This document shows positions 1 through 8,961 of a DNA stretch of 64,000 nucleotides, piece by piece. The stretch covers positions 2,923,001-2,987,000 of the forward strand of contig NC_010571.1 of the NCBI RefSeq assembly GCF_000019965.1, given 5' to 3'. The translations under genes were made by a program, and so were the position numbers. Below the pieces are notes generated by a model. The model was not told the origin of the DNA. It saw only the letters and a list, made by a program, of their open reading frames with translations, and searched no databases. This DNA is from Opitutus terrae PB90-1 (GTDB lineage Bacteria > Verrucomicrobiota > Verrucomicrobiia > Opitutales > Opitutaceae). Position 1 is the stretch's first letter. Each line of letters opens with the position of its first letter.

Positions 1-510
1 ATACGCTGTCACGCCGGTCGGATGATTGAACCGCGCGGCTGACCCGTCACCGTCCGCGCTGCCCGCCGCGCCCGCTTGTCCGGCGAGCGTGCTGACCACG
101 CCGGTGGGCGTGATCTTGCGGATCGTATTGTTGCCCGAGTCCGCGACGTAGAGATTGCCGGCCTCGTCCAGCGCCACGCCATGGGGAGACAGGAAGCGGG
201 CTGCATTGCCGGTGCCGTCGACGCTGCCCGGCTGTCCACCCATGCCGGCGAACGTGCTTACCGTACCCGATGGCGTGATCTTGCGGATGGTGTGATTCGT
301 GGTGTCGGCGACGAAAAGGTTGCCGGCCTGGTCGACCGCCGCGCTGCTCGGTGTGGTGAATCCCGCCGCACGGCCCTGGCCGTCGAGACCGCCAAAAAAC
401 GGGCGCCCAGCGAGCAGGCTGAACGCATAGCCGGAGTCCTGTGCCGGCGCGACGGAAGCGAGGAGGGTGACCAGCACGGTCGAGCATAGCGAGGCTAAGG
501 GCAGTTTCAT
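1..510 (-). CDS. NHL-repeat secreted protein, C-terminus beyond window
   Basis: Partial gene of 170 codons, open to the left edge of the window. It begins at an ATG at 510 and reads in frame to base 1. Residues 1-23 form a signal peptide (charged start, hydrophobic core, cleavage likely after APA). At least three NHL-type beta-propeller units follow, around residues 57-90, 107-145 and 163 onward; the recurring cores are AGNLFVADTTNHTIRKITP and AGNLYVADSGNNTIRKITP. Such propellers usually serve binding or scaffolding outside the cytoplasm; the ligand cannot be told. The rest of the protein, and any extra domain, lies outside the window. The frame and repeats are clear; the function is not. Confidence 0.85.
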   Translation of the reverse strand, partial: MKLPLASLCSTVLVTLLASVAPAQDSGYAFSLLAGRPFFGGLDGQGRAAGFTTPSSAAVDQAGNLFVADTTNHTIRKITPSGTVSTFAGMGGQPGSVDGTGNAARFLSPHGVALDEAGNLYVADSGNNTIRKITPTGVVSTLAGQAGAAGSADGDGSAARFNHPTGVTAY

Positions 511-839
511 CGAGGAGCCTGGGATGACAGGACCCATGGGCATCGCGGGGAGAGAGGCGGACGACAAACGCGACACGGTAACGGAAGTGTTACCTCGCGG
601 GAGCCGGCGGCAGGATTGCGTGACGTCTGCCCCGACGACCCGGTAGCCCGTCGCGCGCAGCGGCGGCGCAGGCTCCTCCTGCGTCGTGTACGGCCGTTTC
701 CTAGACGGGGCGGACGAGTGCGTCCGCGTTCCCAGGGCACAGTAGGGCCACGCATTAAGGCGCGACTGCGGTGCGGGAGACGTCCGCTCCCTTGCGTCGT
801 CGCGCGAGCTGAGGCTACGTTCACGGCACCCTCACTCCC
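511..839. other. Intergenic, divergent promoter region
   Basis: A 329-base stretch between the NHL-repeat gene (leftward) and the DUF5069 gene (rightward), so it must hold both promoters. I see no convincing small gene, tRNA or terminator; the open frames that cross it have no recognisable protein sequence. Confidence 0.5.
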
Positions 840-1301
840 ATGCCTGCCGTTGCCGATCTCCGCAGCCCTTACGTGAAAGTCGGCCGACTCGTCTATTTCG
901 GCCGGATGCTCGACAAGATCCGCTTGCATGCCGCCGGCCGGCTGCCGGCCGCGTATGTCGCCAATCTCGGCGAAACCAAGCCCATCTTCTTCGACGCCCG
1001 CTGCTGCGTGTTTCTCGGTTTGTCATATGCGAGCATTCGCGACCGAACGCTCGCTGGCGGCACCGACGAGGAAATCCTCGCCTGGGCCGAGGAGCAGGGG
1101 AAATGCCATACCGACGCCGAATGCGTGGTCTGGAATCGTTTCATGGTGAAACTCGGCTGGCGCGACGATCGCTCGGCGATGTTGCGCGTGCGCGTGGAGG
1201 AGTTCGGACTGCAGGGCCGCCCGATCGAAACCGTTTTTGATTTGATCGACTACGACGAAGGCCGCGATCCGGTCCGCGATCGCGCCTGGGAATCCGTGTA
1301 G
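840..1301 (+). CDS. DUF5069 family protein
   Basis: A 153-residue soluble protein with no signal peptide or membrane segment. The sequence matches my knowledge of the DUF5069 family, common in Verrucomicrobiota: an early LGETKPIFFDARCC-like segment, a central GTDEEILAWAEEQG stretch and a C-terminal acidic segment around LIDYDEGRD. The function of the family is unknown. It starts at ATG 840 and stands alone, transcribed away from the NHL gene. The family call is fairly secure; no reaction can be proposed. Confidence 0.8.
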   Translation: MPAVADLRSPYVKVGRLVYFGRMLDKIRLHAAGRLPAAYVANLGETKPIFFDARCCVFLGLSYASIRDRTLAGGTDEEILAWAEEQGKCHTDAECVVWNRFMVKLGWRDDRSAMLRVRVEEFGLQGRPIETVFDLIDYDEGRDPVRDRAWESV

Positions 1302-1420
1302 CCGGATCGCTCCAACCGCCGGCGAAAGCACCAGTCCTCGGATTCACCGGCTGGCTGCAGCACGCCCGGACCAGCACTGCCGGCGATCAACGCAGCAGCC
1401 GTCAGCGCGCCGCGCGACGC

Positions 1421-2227
1421 TTATTGGCCGCGCGCAGCGGCGGACTCCCTCCTTGCCGCGGCCGGGGCGGTTCGGCCACGGACGACCACCTCTTGCGTCG
1501 TGCCGTCCAGGAAGGTGACGCGGCACGAGACTGCGAAATTCTGCGGCCGCGCGGTCGAGAGCGGGCGCACCCACACACGATGCTTCGCGCCCTCGATCTC
1601 GGGTTCGATGCGCGCCGTGACGGCGTCTCTGGGATGCGTTCCGGTGATCGCAAGCGAGCGGATCGCGAGCGCGCCTGTCGCCTGCACGAGCACCTCCTGC
1701 GGTTGCGGCTCCGCTCCCGTGGGCCAGATCAGCAGCGGCGAGGAGAGCGTCACGAGCGGCTGAATTTCCGCCCGCAAGTGCAACACGACGGGTTCGGCCG
1801 GCGCGCCGTCGGTGACCACGGCGATCGTTTCCTCCTGCGAACGGGCAACGCTGCCGAGCGCGAGCTTCGCCATCAGCGTGCCTGTTTCACCGGGCGCGTA
1901 AACGCGCTTGGTCAGTTCCACCGTGGTGCAGTCGCAGCTCGTGACGACGTCGACGATCGCGACGGGGGAAGCGCCCGCATTCGTGAAGCGGTACTGAGCG
2001 ACGATCTCGCGCGCGTTCGAGTTGGCTGCGAGCTGCACCTCGCGCGTGTCCCAAACGAGCGCGGCGTGGGCGGCCAGTGGCAGAAGCAGCGCCGCCAAAG
2101 CGCAAGAGCGCAGCTTGCCGCGTCGGTGGATCGTTCGGCACGAGGGCGCAACCAGGTGCGCCCCGACCGCTCGGCTGGCAGCACCCTGCTGGCGGGGCGC
2201 TCCCGCGTGCTTTGCCTGTCTGCGCAT
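1421..2227 (-). CDS. DUF1573 domain-containing exported protein
   Basis: A 268-residue protein. A hydrophobic export signal lies unusually far in, at about residues 40-56 (ending LPLAAHA), so the first ~38 Arg/Ala-rich residues may not be translated; no nearer ATG is available. After the signal comes an Ig-like beta domain with the DUF1573 hallmarks: REVQLAANSNAREIVAQYRFTN, then the VTSCDCTTVEL Cys pair and a YAPGETGTLMAKL segment. DUF1573 proteins are secreted or periplasmic and of unknown role. It lies 66 bases downstream of the CE15-like esterase on the same strand, so the two may be cotranscribed. Confidence 0.8.
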   Translation of the reverse strand: MRRQAKHAGAPRQQGAASRAVGAHLVAPSCRTIHRRGKLRSCALAALLLPLAAHAALVWDTREVQLAANSNAREIVAQYRFTNAGASPVAIVDVVTSCDCTTVELTKRVYAPGETGTLMAKLALGSVARSQEETIAVVTDGAPAEPVVLHLRAEIQPLVTLSSPLLIWPTGAEPQPQEVLVQATGALAIRSLAITGTHPRDAVTARIEPEIEGAKHRVWVRPLSTARPQNFAVSCRVTFLDGTTQEVVVRGRTAPAAARRESAAARGQ

Positions 2228-2293
2228 CGTGCGCCGGAACGAACGGATGATGCGTGGGCCAGCAGAGCCCGCCCACGCACCTTCCTTGACCGA

Positions 2294-4141
2294 CTACGGC
2301 GTCTCGTCGCGCACGGTCACCGGTTGGCTCCAGATTCCGCCAAGGCCAGGACCTTCAGCATCGCTGTGGAACTTCACCCGGAGCGGCTCGGTGGTGTCGA
2401 ATCCCGGACCCGCCGGATTGCCAGCCCCGCCGTTGTTCTGTCCGACCACGCTGAAGAACGAGTTCAACACGATGCCGCCGAAGTCGGCCGGCGCCGAGCC
2501 TTGGAACGTCAGGGGATCGCGCGGATTCCCCGACGGGACCCATGAGCGATCGTTCTCGGGCAGCGTGTAGGACTGGTTGGCGAGCGGAATCGTGAGCGTC
2601 CGGCTCCGGCCGTCCAGGCGGTAGATATCGAGCTGCACGCTCGCGCCAGCGACCGCCACCGTCGCCGCCGGGTGCTCGCGGTGAAGCGCGGCCAACGCAT
2701 AGCCCGCCTGTACGTTGACGCCTTCCTGCACGAGCATCGGCCGCGTCGTCGACATGACCAGCGTGCCATTGCCCGGATTCCAATCGTTGGGGAAAAACGG
2801 CAGCCCGTGACCCCACCACGCCGTCCAACGACGATAGTCGAAGTCTTCGCCGTAGGGATGGACTCTCACCTGGGTGTCGGCGTCCTCGACGCCGAACAGG
2901 AACTTGTCGACGAAGTTCGCGATCGCCGGGTACTGGCTCGCCGGCACCTGACAGTGGCCGTGTCCGCCATCGATGTAGAAACCGAACCGGTCGCCGATCC
3001 CGAGCGTCTCGTAAATCCGCTGGGTGGCGCGCGACGTGACGTAGTTGGAGCGGTTCGAAAGCCACAGAAAATCCGTGTTGCCGGTGACGAGCAGCGCGCG
3101 GGGTGCGACCATGGCCATCAGCTCGTGGTGATCATACGGCAGCTTGTAGACGTTGTTCCCGCTGAACTGGAACAGCTGCGAGGCGAACCAGCGCCGATCC
3201 GTATGCGTCAGCGCCTCCACCACGCGGTCGCCCTCAATCTCCTGCGAGACCCGCCACGAGGGCGCGCCGCCGCCGCCGCTCTCGAGCGGGATCGTCAACG
3301 CGACCCGCTCGTCGAGCGCGCCGGCGAAAAGCGCCATCTTGCCGGCGTAGGAGCAGCCGGTCACCGCGAGGTAGTCAGGGTCGATCGGCAGCGGGTTTTC
3401 CTCCTGCTGACTGGCGAGCACGATGCCGTCGATCAGCCGGCTCACGCCCCACGACCAGGCCGCGTATTGGCCCGAGTCGCTGTCAACGGGTCCGCCCGGC
3501 GCCTTGAATTCCGGATACATCTGATAGAATGGGTCGGGCGTTTTGTCGCCGCCGCCATAGCGCGTGACCTGGTTGTGCACGAAATCCACCGTGGCGATCG
3601 GGCGGGTCGACAACACGGCGGCCAGGCTGCCGTAGTTGGGCCCGGTGGGACTGGCAAAGAACGTCATCGGGATCAGCGCGGGGAACGGCCCTTCGCCCCA
3701 ACCCTGCGGGATGAACACCTTCGAAGTCAGCGTGACGGTTTTCGCGTTCGAGTTTCGCGTTACCACCACGACCAGCTGGCCGATGCTCGTACCGGCGGCG
3801 GGCGGGGTATACGTCGCGGCGATCGTGAGGTCCGACGCGTCGGGCTTCCTGCCGATCTCATATTTCTCGATCGCCGCCTTGATTTCGTTGCGCCGACGTT
3901 CCCAATTTCTGAACGAGGTGCTGCGAGTGCCGTTCTCGAATCGGAACGGATCGGGCAACGGCCGAACGATGGGCAGCCAGTCGAAATCCGGGAAACTGGG
4001 CGCACGGTAGTGCGCGCCGGTGTTTTCGACGTCGTAGACCAACGGAATGCGCGAGCCGTCCTGACGACCCGAGTGTGCAAAGGCGCTGAGCGTCGCCGCC
4101 AGCACCACGAACACCAACAATGGGGAACGATAGCGTTTCAT
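2294..4141 (-). CDS. Secreted CE15-like glucuronoyl esterase
   Basis: A 615-residue exported alpha/beta hydrolase (signal residues 1-22, ending SAFAHS). Residues ~55-430 match carbohydrate esterase family 15, which cleaves ester bonds between glucuronoxylan and lignin. The nucleophile motif is GCSYAGK (Ser264), followed by PLESGGGG (Glu287) and DGGHGH (His394/396). In typical CE15 enzymes the residue after the Ser is Arg; here it is Tyr, so activity or specificity may differ. The C-terminal ~180 residues form an extra domain resembling none I recognise. A purine-rich ribosome site (AGAGAG) precedes ATG 4141. A related acyl esterase is the main alternative. Confidence 0.78.
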   Translation of the reverse strand: MKRYRSPLLVFVVLAATLSAFAHSGRQDGSRIPLVYDVENTGAHYRAPSFPDFDWLPIVRPLPDPFRFENGTRSTSFRNWERRRNEIKAAIEKYEIGRKPDASDLTIAATYTPPAAGTSIGQLVVVVTRNSNAKTVTLTSKVFIPQGWGEGPFPALIPMTFFASPTGPNYGSLAAVLSTRPIATVDFVHNQVTRYGGGDKTPDPFYQMYPEFKAPGGPVDSDSGQYAAWSWGVSRLIDGIVLASQQEENPLPIDPDYLAVTGCSYAGKMALFAGALDERVALTIPLESGGGGAPSWRVSQEIEGDRVVEALTHTDRRWFASQLFQFSGNNVYKLPYDHHELMAMVAPRALLVTGNTDFLWLSNRSNYVTSRATQRIYETLGIGDRFGFYIDGGHGHCQVPASQYPAIANFVDKFLFGVEDADTQVRVHPYGEDFDYRRWTAWWGHGLPFFPNDWNPGNGTLVMSTTRPMLVQEGVNVQAGYALAALHREHPAATVAVAGASVQLDIYRLDGRSRTLTIPLANQSYTLPENDRSWVPSGNPRDPLTFQGSAPADFGGIVLNSFFSVVGQNNGGAGNPAGPGFDTTEPLRVKFHSDAEGPGLGGIWSQPVTVRDETP

Positions 4142-4399
4142 TTTCCGCTCTCTTGGATTTGGGGTTGTCCTTGTTGCCCGTGGGGGCGGTCGGCTGGACC
4201 CAAGCTTAACGGGTCAAACTCTAGTTGGAGTCGCCCGAACCCAAGAATCAGGCGGTTTGCCGATGTCTGCTACCGGAACGCGTCGGATGGCGGCAGCGCG
4301 GCGTGTGTACAGCCGGGCGAGCGGGCGCATCCTCGGCGAATGCCGCCGTGGCCGCAGCGAAGTCTGGCCAAAACCCCGGCGTTTTGATCTCCCTCACGC

Positions 4400-4768
4400 A
4401 TGCCGGAGCCGCTGGTTGTCTACACCTACGCCAATTGCAGCACGTGTCGCGATGCCGTGAAGTGGTTGCGCGCGCACGCGATCGCGTTCGAGGAGAAACC
4501 GATCTACGAAACGCCGCCGAGCGTACCCGAGCTGCGCCGGATGCTCGCGCGGCAATCCGGCGAACTGCGCCGGCTGTTCAACACGTCCGGCCTCAGCTAC
4601 AAGGCGCTCGATCTCAAAACCAAGCTGCCGCAGCTGTCCGAAGCGCAGGCGCTGGAACTGCTCGCCAGCAACGGCCGGCTGGTGAAGCGGCCGTTCGTGC
4701 TCGGCGACAAGGTGGGCCTCGTGGGCTTCAAGCCTGAGGCGTGGGCCGCGGCGCTGGCGCGCGCGTAG
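4400..4768 (+). CDS. ArsC/Spx-like thioredoxin-fold protein
   Basis: A 122-residue cytoplasmic protein with the thioredoxin-like fold of the arsenate reductase/Spx family. The N-terminal redox motif is CSTCRDA (first Cys near residue 13), followed by the family segments IYETPPSVPELRRML, LFNTSG and KRPFVLG. Family members include arsenate reductases and the regulators Spx and MgsR. The lack of any ars genes nearby and the close fit to the Spx/YffB-type subgroup make true arsenate reduction unproven. It starts at ATG 4400; the nearest downstream feature is an inverted repeat. Confidence 0.85.
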   Translation: MPEPLVVYTYANCSTCRDAVKWLRAHAIAFEEKPIYETPPSVPELRRMLARQSGELRRLFNTSGLSYKALDLKTKLPQLSEAQALELLASNGRLVKRPFVLGDKVGLVGFKPEAWAAALARA

Positions 4769-4790
4769 CCGAACGTTTCACCGGGCCGCG

Positions 4791-4831
4791 ACACCCTCGT
4801 CGCGATTGCCAGTGACACGCGACGAGGGTGT
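4791..4831. repeat. Palindromic repeat, CCCTCGTCGCG family
   Basis: Perfect 14-base arms (4791-4804 and 4818-4831) around a 13-base loop. The arm core CCCTCGTCGCG recurs at 10801, 18797, 46278, 47884, 53496 and, degenerate, at 63139. This copy lies between convergent genes and could act as a terminator. Confidence 0.85.
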
Positions 4832-4859
4832 TGTGCTCCAGGACCGGCCGAACCCGCGC

Positions 4860-5243
4860 TCAGATCGTGCTGTGCAGCCCGACGCGGTTGCCCTCGGTAT
4901 CCTGAATGAAGCCGATGAACCCGTGCGGCGGGATGGGTGTGCGCCCCTGGGTGACCTTGCCGCCAGCCGTTCCCACGCGGCCGAGCACCGCATCGAGTTT
5001 TCCATCTGCATTCAAATACACGAGCGTGCCACCGCTGCCGCCGGGCGCGGAGCCCTTCTTCGCGACGATGGCGCCGCCGACGCCGTTTTCCGTGTCGCAC
5101 TGAAAGACGCCCATCTTCGCCTCCGGCGTGTCGAACGACTCGAGCCGCTCGTCGAGAATCGTCTCATAAAAACGCTTCGCGCGATCGAAGTCGGCGACGT
5201 GGATTTCGAACCAGTTCAAGGCATTCGTTTTCATCGTGGTCAT
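4860..5243 (-). CDS. VOC family (glyoxalase-like) protein
   Basis: A 127-residue protein of the vicinal oxygen chelate superfamily: betaalphabetabetabeta modules with ALNWFEIHVADFDRAKRFYE at the N-terminus, a central MGVFQCDTENGVGGAIV segment and a C-terminal PHGFIGFIQDTEGNRVGLHS. This resembles the subgroup often annotated as glyoxalase/bleomycin-resistance or PhnB-like proteins of unknown substrate. It starts at ATG 5243; a second in-frame ATG lies three codons on. Cytoplasmic. The superfamily is certain; the reaction is not. Confidence 0.87.
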   Translation of the reverse strand: MTTMKTNALNWFEIHVADFDRAKRFYETILDERLESFDTPEAKMGVFQCDTENGVGGAIVAKKGSAPGGSGGTLVYLNADGKLDAVLGRVGTAGGKVTQGRTPIPPHGFIGFIQDTEGNRVGLHSTI

Positions 5244-5382
5244 GGGGTGGGGAGTTCGGGTGGATGGTTCGCCGCGGATGCCGGACGCTCCGCGACCGTT
5301 AGATCCCGACTCTACCGCACCGCGCTGACACCCCTATGTCAGGAGGGTGAAGAAACAAGTAAGCCCGTGGACGCGGCCCGGC

Positions 5383-6360
5383 TCACCGGGTCGACACGGC
5401 GACGGTAGTCAGCCAATGTCGGAGCATCGGCTCCCATTCGGCGCGGCGGCCGTCGCGTACGCTGCGCCCGTGATCGCCGCCACCGAGCACATGCAATTCG
5501 AACCGCACTCCCGCGCGGTGCAGCCGCGCCGCATAGGCGAGGCAGTGGGCATACGGCGCGCGGGTGTCGTCGTAGCCGACGATCATGAACGTGGGCGGAG
5601 TGCGCGCGTCGACGAACTGTTGCACGCCCTCGAGCTGCAGCAGCGACGGGAGATCGGTCGTGCCCGGCGCCAGCTGATCAGCCGGCGCGTGCAGAATCGC
5701 CGGATAAAATAGAATCGCCGCCTGCACGCGACTGCCGGGGCGCTCCACAGGATCGGCGGCCTCGGGTTGACCGTCGTCTCCGTGGGTGGACAGATTCGCC
5801 GCGAGGTGTCCGCCGGCGGAAAACCCGATCACGGCGATGCGCTGGGGATCCAGGTTCAGTTCAGCGCTGCGTGAGCGGAGGACGCGCACGGCGCGCAGGG
5901 CGTCGAGCAGCGAGACCGCCGGGTCGTAGGGCCGCAGCCGGTATTGGAGCACGAACGCGGCGAAGCCGTCAGCGCGAAACCGCTCCGCGATCGGGAAGGC
6001 CTCGGACGCGGAGTGATAAGTGTAGCCGCCGCCGGGCAGCACGAGCATCACCGGACGTGGTGGCTCTAAGGCGCTTCTGGCGGGAAGAACCGGATACAGC
6101 AGCGGCACATCTTCCGGCGCGGTTCCACGGGATTCCGGGGCCTGGTCGGGCCAAAGCCGGATCGCACTCGCTTCATGCTGACTGCGGGCGTCGGCGGAGA
6201 CGGCGGCGAAAATGGATTGAGCCGCCGCTTCGGCGGGCCGCTGGGCGTGAGCCGCCAGGCCGGCGCCCAAACTCAGCAGCGCGGCGAACCACCGACAGCG
6301 GCTGGGAGCGGCCAAAGCGAGCGATATCAACGACACGCCGGGCAGGAGCGAAGGACTCAT
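5383..6360 (-). CDS. Exported alpha/beta hydrolase (acetyl-esterase-like)
   Basis: A 325-residue esterase with an export signal in the first ~40 residues (hydrophobic core before AAHAQ). The hydrolase domain has the oxyanion segment MLVLPGGGYTYHS, the nucleophile elbow GFSAGGH, a YDDTRAPYAHC acid segment and a C-terminal GGDHGRS histidine. This pattern is typical of the BD-FAE/acetylxylan-esterase-like group frequently found with plant polysaccharide genes. It ends facing the VOC gene and sits one base from the GH20 remnant on the same strand, suggesting they once formed an operon. Confidence 0.85.
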   Translation of the reverse strand: MSPSLLPGVSLISLALAAPSRCRWFAALLSLGAGLAAHAQRPAEAAAQSIFAAVSADARSQHEASAIRLWPDQAPESRGTAPEDVPLLYPVLPARSALEPPRPVMLVLPGGGYTYHSASEAFPIAERFRADGFAAFVLQYRLRPYDPAVSLLDALRAVRVLRSRSAELNLDPQRIAVIGFSAGGHLAANLSTHGDDGQPEAADPVERPGSRVQAAILFYPAILHAPADQLAPGTTDLPSLLQLEGVQQFVDARTPPTFMIVGYDDTRAPYAHCLAYAARLHRAGVRFELHVLGGGDHGRSVRDGRRAEWEPMLRHWLTTVAVSTR

Positions 6361-6361
6361 G

Positions 6362-7264
6362 TTAGCTGCTTACACCCGCACGGCTGCTCCGGCGAGCGCT
6401 TCGCATCGGCCCGTCCGAGCGCGTGCGGACATTCACGCCGGCGGCGCGCAGCCGTTCGAGATGCGGGGCGAGTCGTCGTTCGAACTCCGCCGGATCGCGC
6501 TCGCCGCGCGGCCGCCAACCGACTTCGGCAATCGCGAGGAGTCGCGGATAGAGTATGAACTCCAGAAAACCTTCCGTGCGGATGAACTGCGTCCACAGCG
6601 CCGCCTCGATGCCGGCGATCTGATTCAACCCCCTTTCCGGCAAGTCAGCCGGCACCGGCTCCCAGCTCAGAATCTTTCCGAGTGACGTCGGTCCGTTGTC
6701 ATTGCCCTCCCATGGAGAACCCGGCTCGCCGGGACCGGCCGCGTAATCGAGATAGACCTGATCGACCGGCGACAACACCAATTCGATGCCATTCGCGAGC
6801 GCCTGGTCGCGGACGTCCGGCTTCGCCTTGCGCCACCATTGGATGGTTGCGGCAGGATCGACGCCAACTTCCGCGGTTTCATCCCAAGCCATCGGACGCT
6901 TGCCTGCCTGCTGGATGATTTTCGCCACGCGCGCGTAGAAATACCGCTGCAACTCGGCCGGAGTCTGCAGCCGCTCGGCGCGCATGAAGGCCGGGACTTG
7001 CGGGAGCCGGGCCCACTGCCCGGTGCTGACCTCGTCGCCGCCAAAATGGAAATACGGTCCGGGGAATTGCCGCGCGACTTCCGCCGCGATCGTGGCGATG
7101 AATTCATACCCGTAGCGGCAGGCTTCCGGGATTGTGTAGTCCGTACGACGAACGGAGCGATACCGCGGTCTCAGCGAGACACCCGGCTTGCAGCGTGCGC
7201 CGCGCCCCGGCAACGTAGCGCATGCACCTCCGCGCCCTTCGTCAGTTCGCGCTGTCGTTGCCAC
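6362..7264 (-). pseudogene. GH20 beta-hexosaminidase, N-terminally truncated
   Basis: Only the C-terminal ~260 residues of a GH20 beta-N-acetylhexosaminidase are present. The catalytic motif HFGGDEV is intact, and later family features are visible: PMAWDETAEVG, TIQWWRKAKPD, LSPVDQVYLDYA, GIEAALWTQFIRT and RLLAIAEVGWRPR. Recognisable homology begins abruptly at about base 7141; upstream there is only Arg/Gly-rich sequence up to a GTG at 7264, and the frame runs into the opposite-strand YjbR gene. The N-terminal GH20b domain and the first half of the barrel, usually 250-300 residues, are missing, so this is most likely a decayed gene left by a deletion or rearrangement. Confidence 0.75.
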
Positions 7265-7584
7265 GGGCCCGTGTTTCCGAACAGTGGGGTGGGTTGGCGT
7301 TCAAGGTCGAGGAGAAGGTGTTTCTCTTCGTGTCGCTGGACGGGGAAATCATCGAGGCGGTCGTCTTCAAGTGTACGCCGGACGAGTTCGCGGAGCTGAC
7401 CGACATCGATGGGATCACGCAGGCGCCGTATTTCGCGAAACGACATTGGGTGCGCGTGGCGGATCTGCTGGCGCTGCCGGCGACGAGTCTGCAGCAGCGC
7501 ATCCGCCGCAGCTACGACCTCGTGGTCGCGAAGCTCCCGAAGAAAGTGCAGGCGTCGATCAGGTCCGCGGCGGATCACGGGTGA
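7222..7584 (+). CDS. MmcQ/YjbR family protein
   Basis: A 120-residue cytoplasmic protein of the MmcQ/YjbR family (DNA-binding-like CyaY fold). Hallmarks are the N-terminal LRALRQFALSLP, the central WGGLAFKVEEKVFLFV strand pair and the C-terminal RIRRSYDLVVAKLPKK. The role of the family is unsettled. The start lies inside the dead upstream part of the GH20 frame on the other strand, which supports the view that the GH20 gene has lost its 5' half here. Confidence 0.87.
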   Translation: MHLRALRQFALSLPRARVSEQWGGLAFKVEEKVFLFVSLDGEIIEAVVFKCTPDEFAELTDIDGITQAPYFAKRHWVRVADLLALPATSLQQRIRRSYDLVVAKLPKKVQASIRSAADHG

Positions 7585-7705
7585 CGCACCCGTTCCCCAA
7601 GTTGAGCGTATCCGCAATACTCGATGCGCGCGCCGCGGCGGGAGAATTCGCGGGAACTTTCGGCGGACCGGAGTTGTATAAGCGACGTCCCTTCAACATC
7701 GCTCC

Positions 7706-8857
7706 ATGAAATCTTCCACGTGGTCCCTCGCTGGCGTTGTGCTGGCTGGTTTTATCCTGGCGACCAGCAGTGTCGCCGCTGAATCGAATGATGCGTCCGC
7801 GCGCGCCGTGACGAACGATCCCGTTGAACGCAGCGAGGCCGGCATCACGGTGGCGATCGATCCGCGCGTGGAACTGGTCGCCGTCACGCAACACCTCAGC
7901 GGCTACGCGGAGCGCTCGCAGCGGTTCAAGGGGCGGATCAACGATTTTGATCATCCGTATCTGAACGCGCTGCGGCAGCACTTTGCCGGCTTCAAGGAGC
8001 ACGAGGCGATCAAGCGGCTCGCGGCCTTGCGCGTGGGCGGCAGCGATCCGATGGGCATCGCCGTGCAATTGTCCGATCCGAACGACGTGGCGTTGCAGGG
8101 CGCGCTCGACCGCGAGATCGTCGGCTCGGAACCCGCTGAGGTCGACGCCTACGTCGCCGCCCTACGCACCTTCGCGCGCGACGCGGCCTTCATGGACTTC
8201 TACACGGCGAATGCCGCGAGCCGCGCGGCGATGGTCGAAGACTTCAAGCAATCGATCGACCTGCACGCCATCGCGACGGAAACCGGGCGCTACTGCGGTG
8301 CCCAGCCGGCGCGCTACACGATCATCCTGGCGCCGCTGCTCGGCCGCACGTCGTTCGGGCCCAACGTCACGACGCCCGACGGCACGAAGGTTTTCTACGC
8401 CATTTTGCCGGCCAGCGGCGTTGCCGACGGACATCTGGTGTTCGGCAACCGCAACCATCTCGACGAGTATCTTTGGCATGAGTTTGGGCACTCGTTCGTG
8501 AATCCGCTCGTCGACGAACATTGGCGTGACCTGGAAAAACTCTCCGGGCTGATGAACAAGATCCAGCCGAGCCGCTCGCTGAACTACGGCCGCGAATGGA
8601 AGATCTGGGTGAGTGAGCACGTCGTGCGCGCCATCGCGGCGCGGATCGTGCGGCAGCAAAAAGGTGAGACGGCTTACGCTGAGCAAGTGGCGAGGGATCA
8701 GGGCCGCGGGTTCGCGTATCTCGGCGAGCTGTGCCGCTCGCTCGAGACCTACGAGCAGAACCGCGACAAGTTCCCGAGCCTCAGCAGCTATTTTCCTGAA
8801 ATTGTCGCGGTGTTCGAACGGCTCAACGAAACCGCGGCGAAGCCTCAGGCGAGCTAG
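7706..8857 (+). CDS. DUF4932-like exported putative metallopeptidase
   Basis: A 383-residue protein with a signal peptide (residues 1-25, ending SVAAES). The mature part starts with ITVAIDPRVELVAVTQHLSGY, which I associate with the DUF4932 family. Near residues 256-262 lies a zinc-protease-type HEFGHSF motif within LDEYLWHEFGHSFVNPL; a third metal ligand is not certain. The protein probably acts outside the cytoplasm on an unknown substrate. It follows the YjbR gene by 121 bases in the same direction but is probably independently transcribed. Confidence 0.75.
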   Translation: MKSSTWSLAGVVLAGFILATSSVAAESNDASARAVTNDPVERSEAGITVAIDPRVELVAVTQHLSGYAERSQRFKGRINDFDHPYLNALRQHFAGFKEHEAIKRLAALRVGGSDPMGIAVQLSDPNDVALQGALDREIVGSEPAEVDAYVAALRTFARDAAFMDFYTANAASRAAMVEDFKQSIDLHAIATETGRYCGAQPARYTIILAPLLGRTSFGPNVTTPDGTKVFYAILPASGVADGHLVFGNRNHLDEYLWHEFGHSFVNPLVDEHWRDLEKLSGLMNKIQPSRSLNYGREWKIWVSEHVVRAIAARIVRQQKGETAYAEQVARDQGRGFAYLGELCRSLETYEQNRDKFPSLSSYFPEIVAVFERLNETAAKPQAS

Positions 8858-8961
8858 GCGGCTCTTCAGCTTGAACTCGCGACTCCCGGAGCGGGCCCCT
8901 GCGATCTGCGTAACCGGGGGATGAGCGCAGGAGGGAATCGCATCCTTCGACGAGGTTCTGC

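Noticed and set aside
4400-4768. Arsenic-resistance operon
   Set aside because: Only a single ArsC/Spx-like gene; no arsR, arsB or acr3 nearby.
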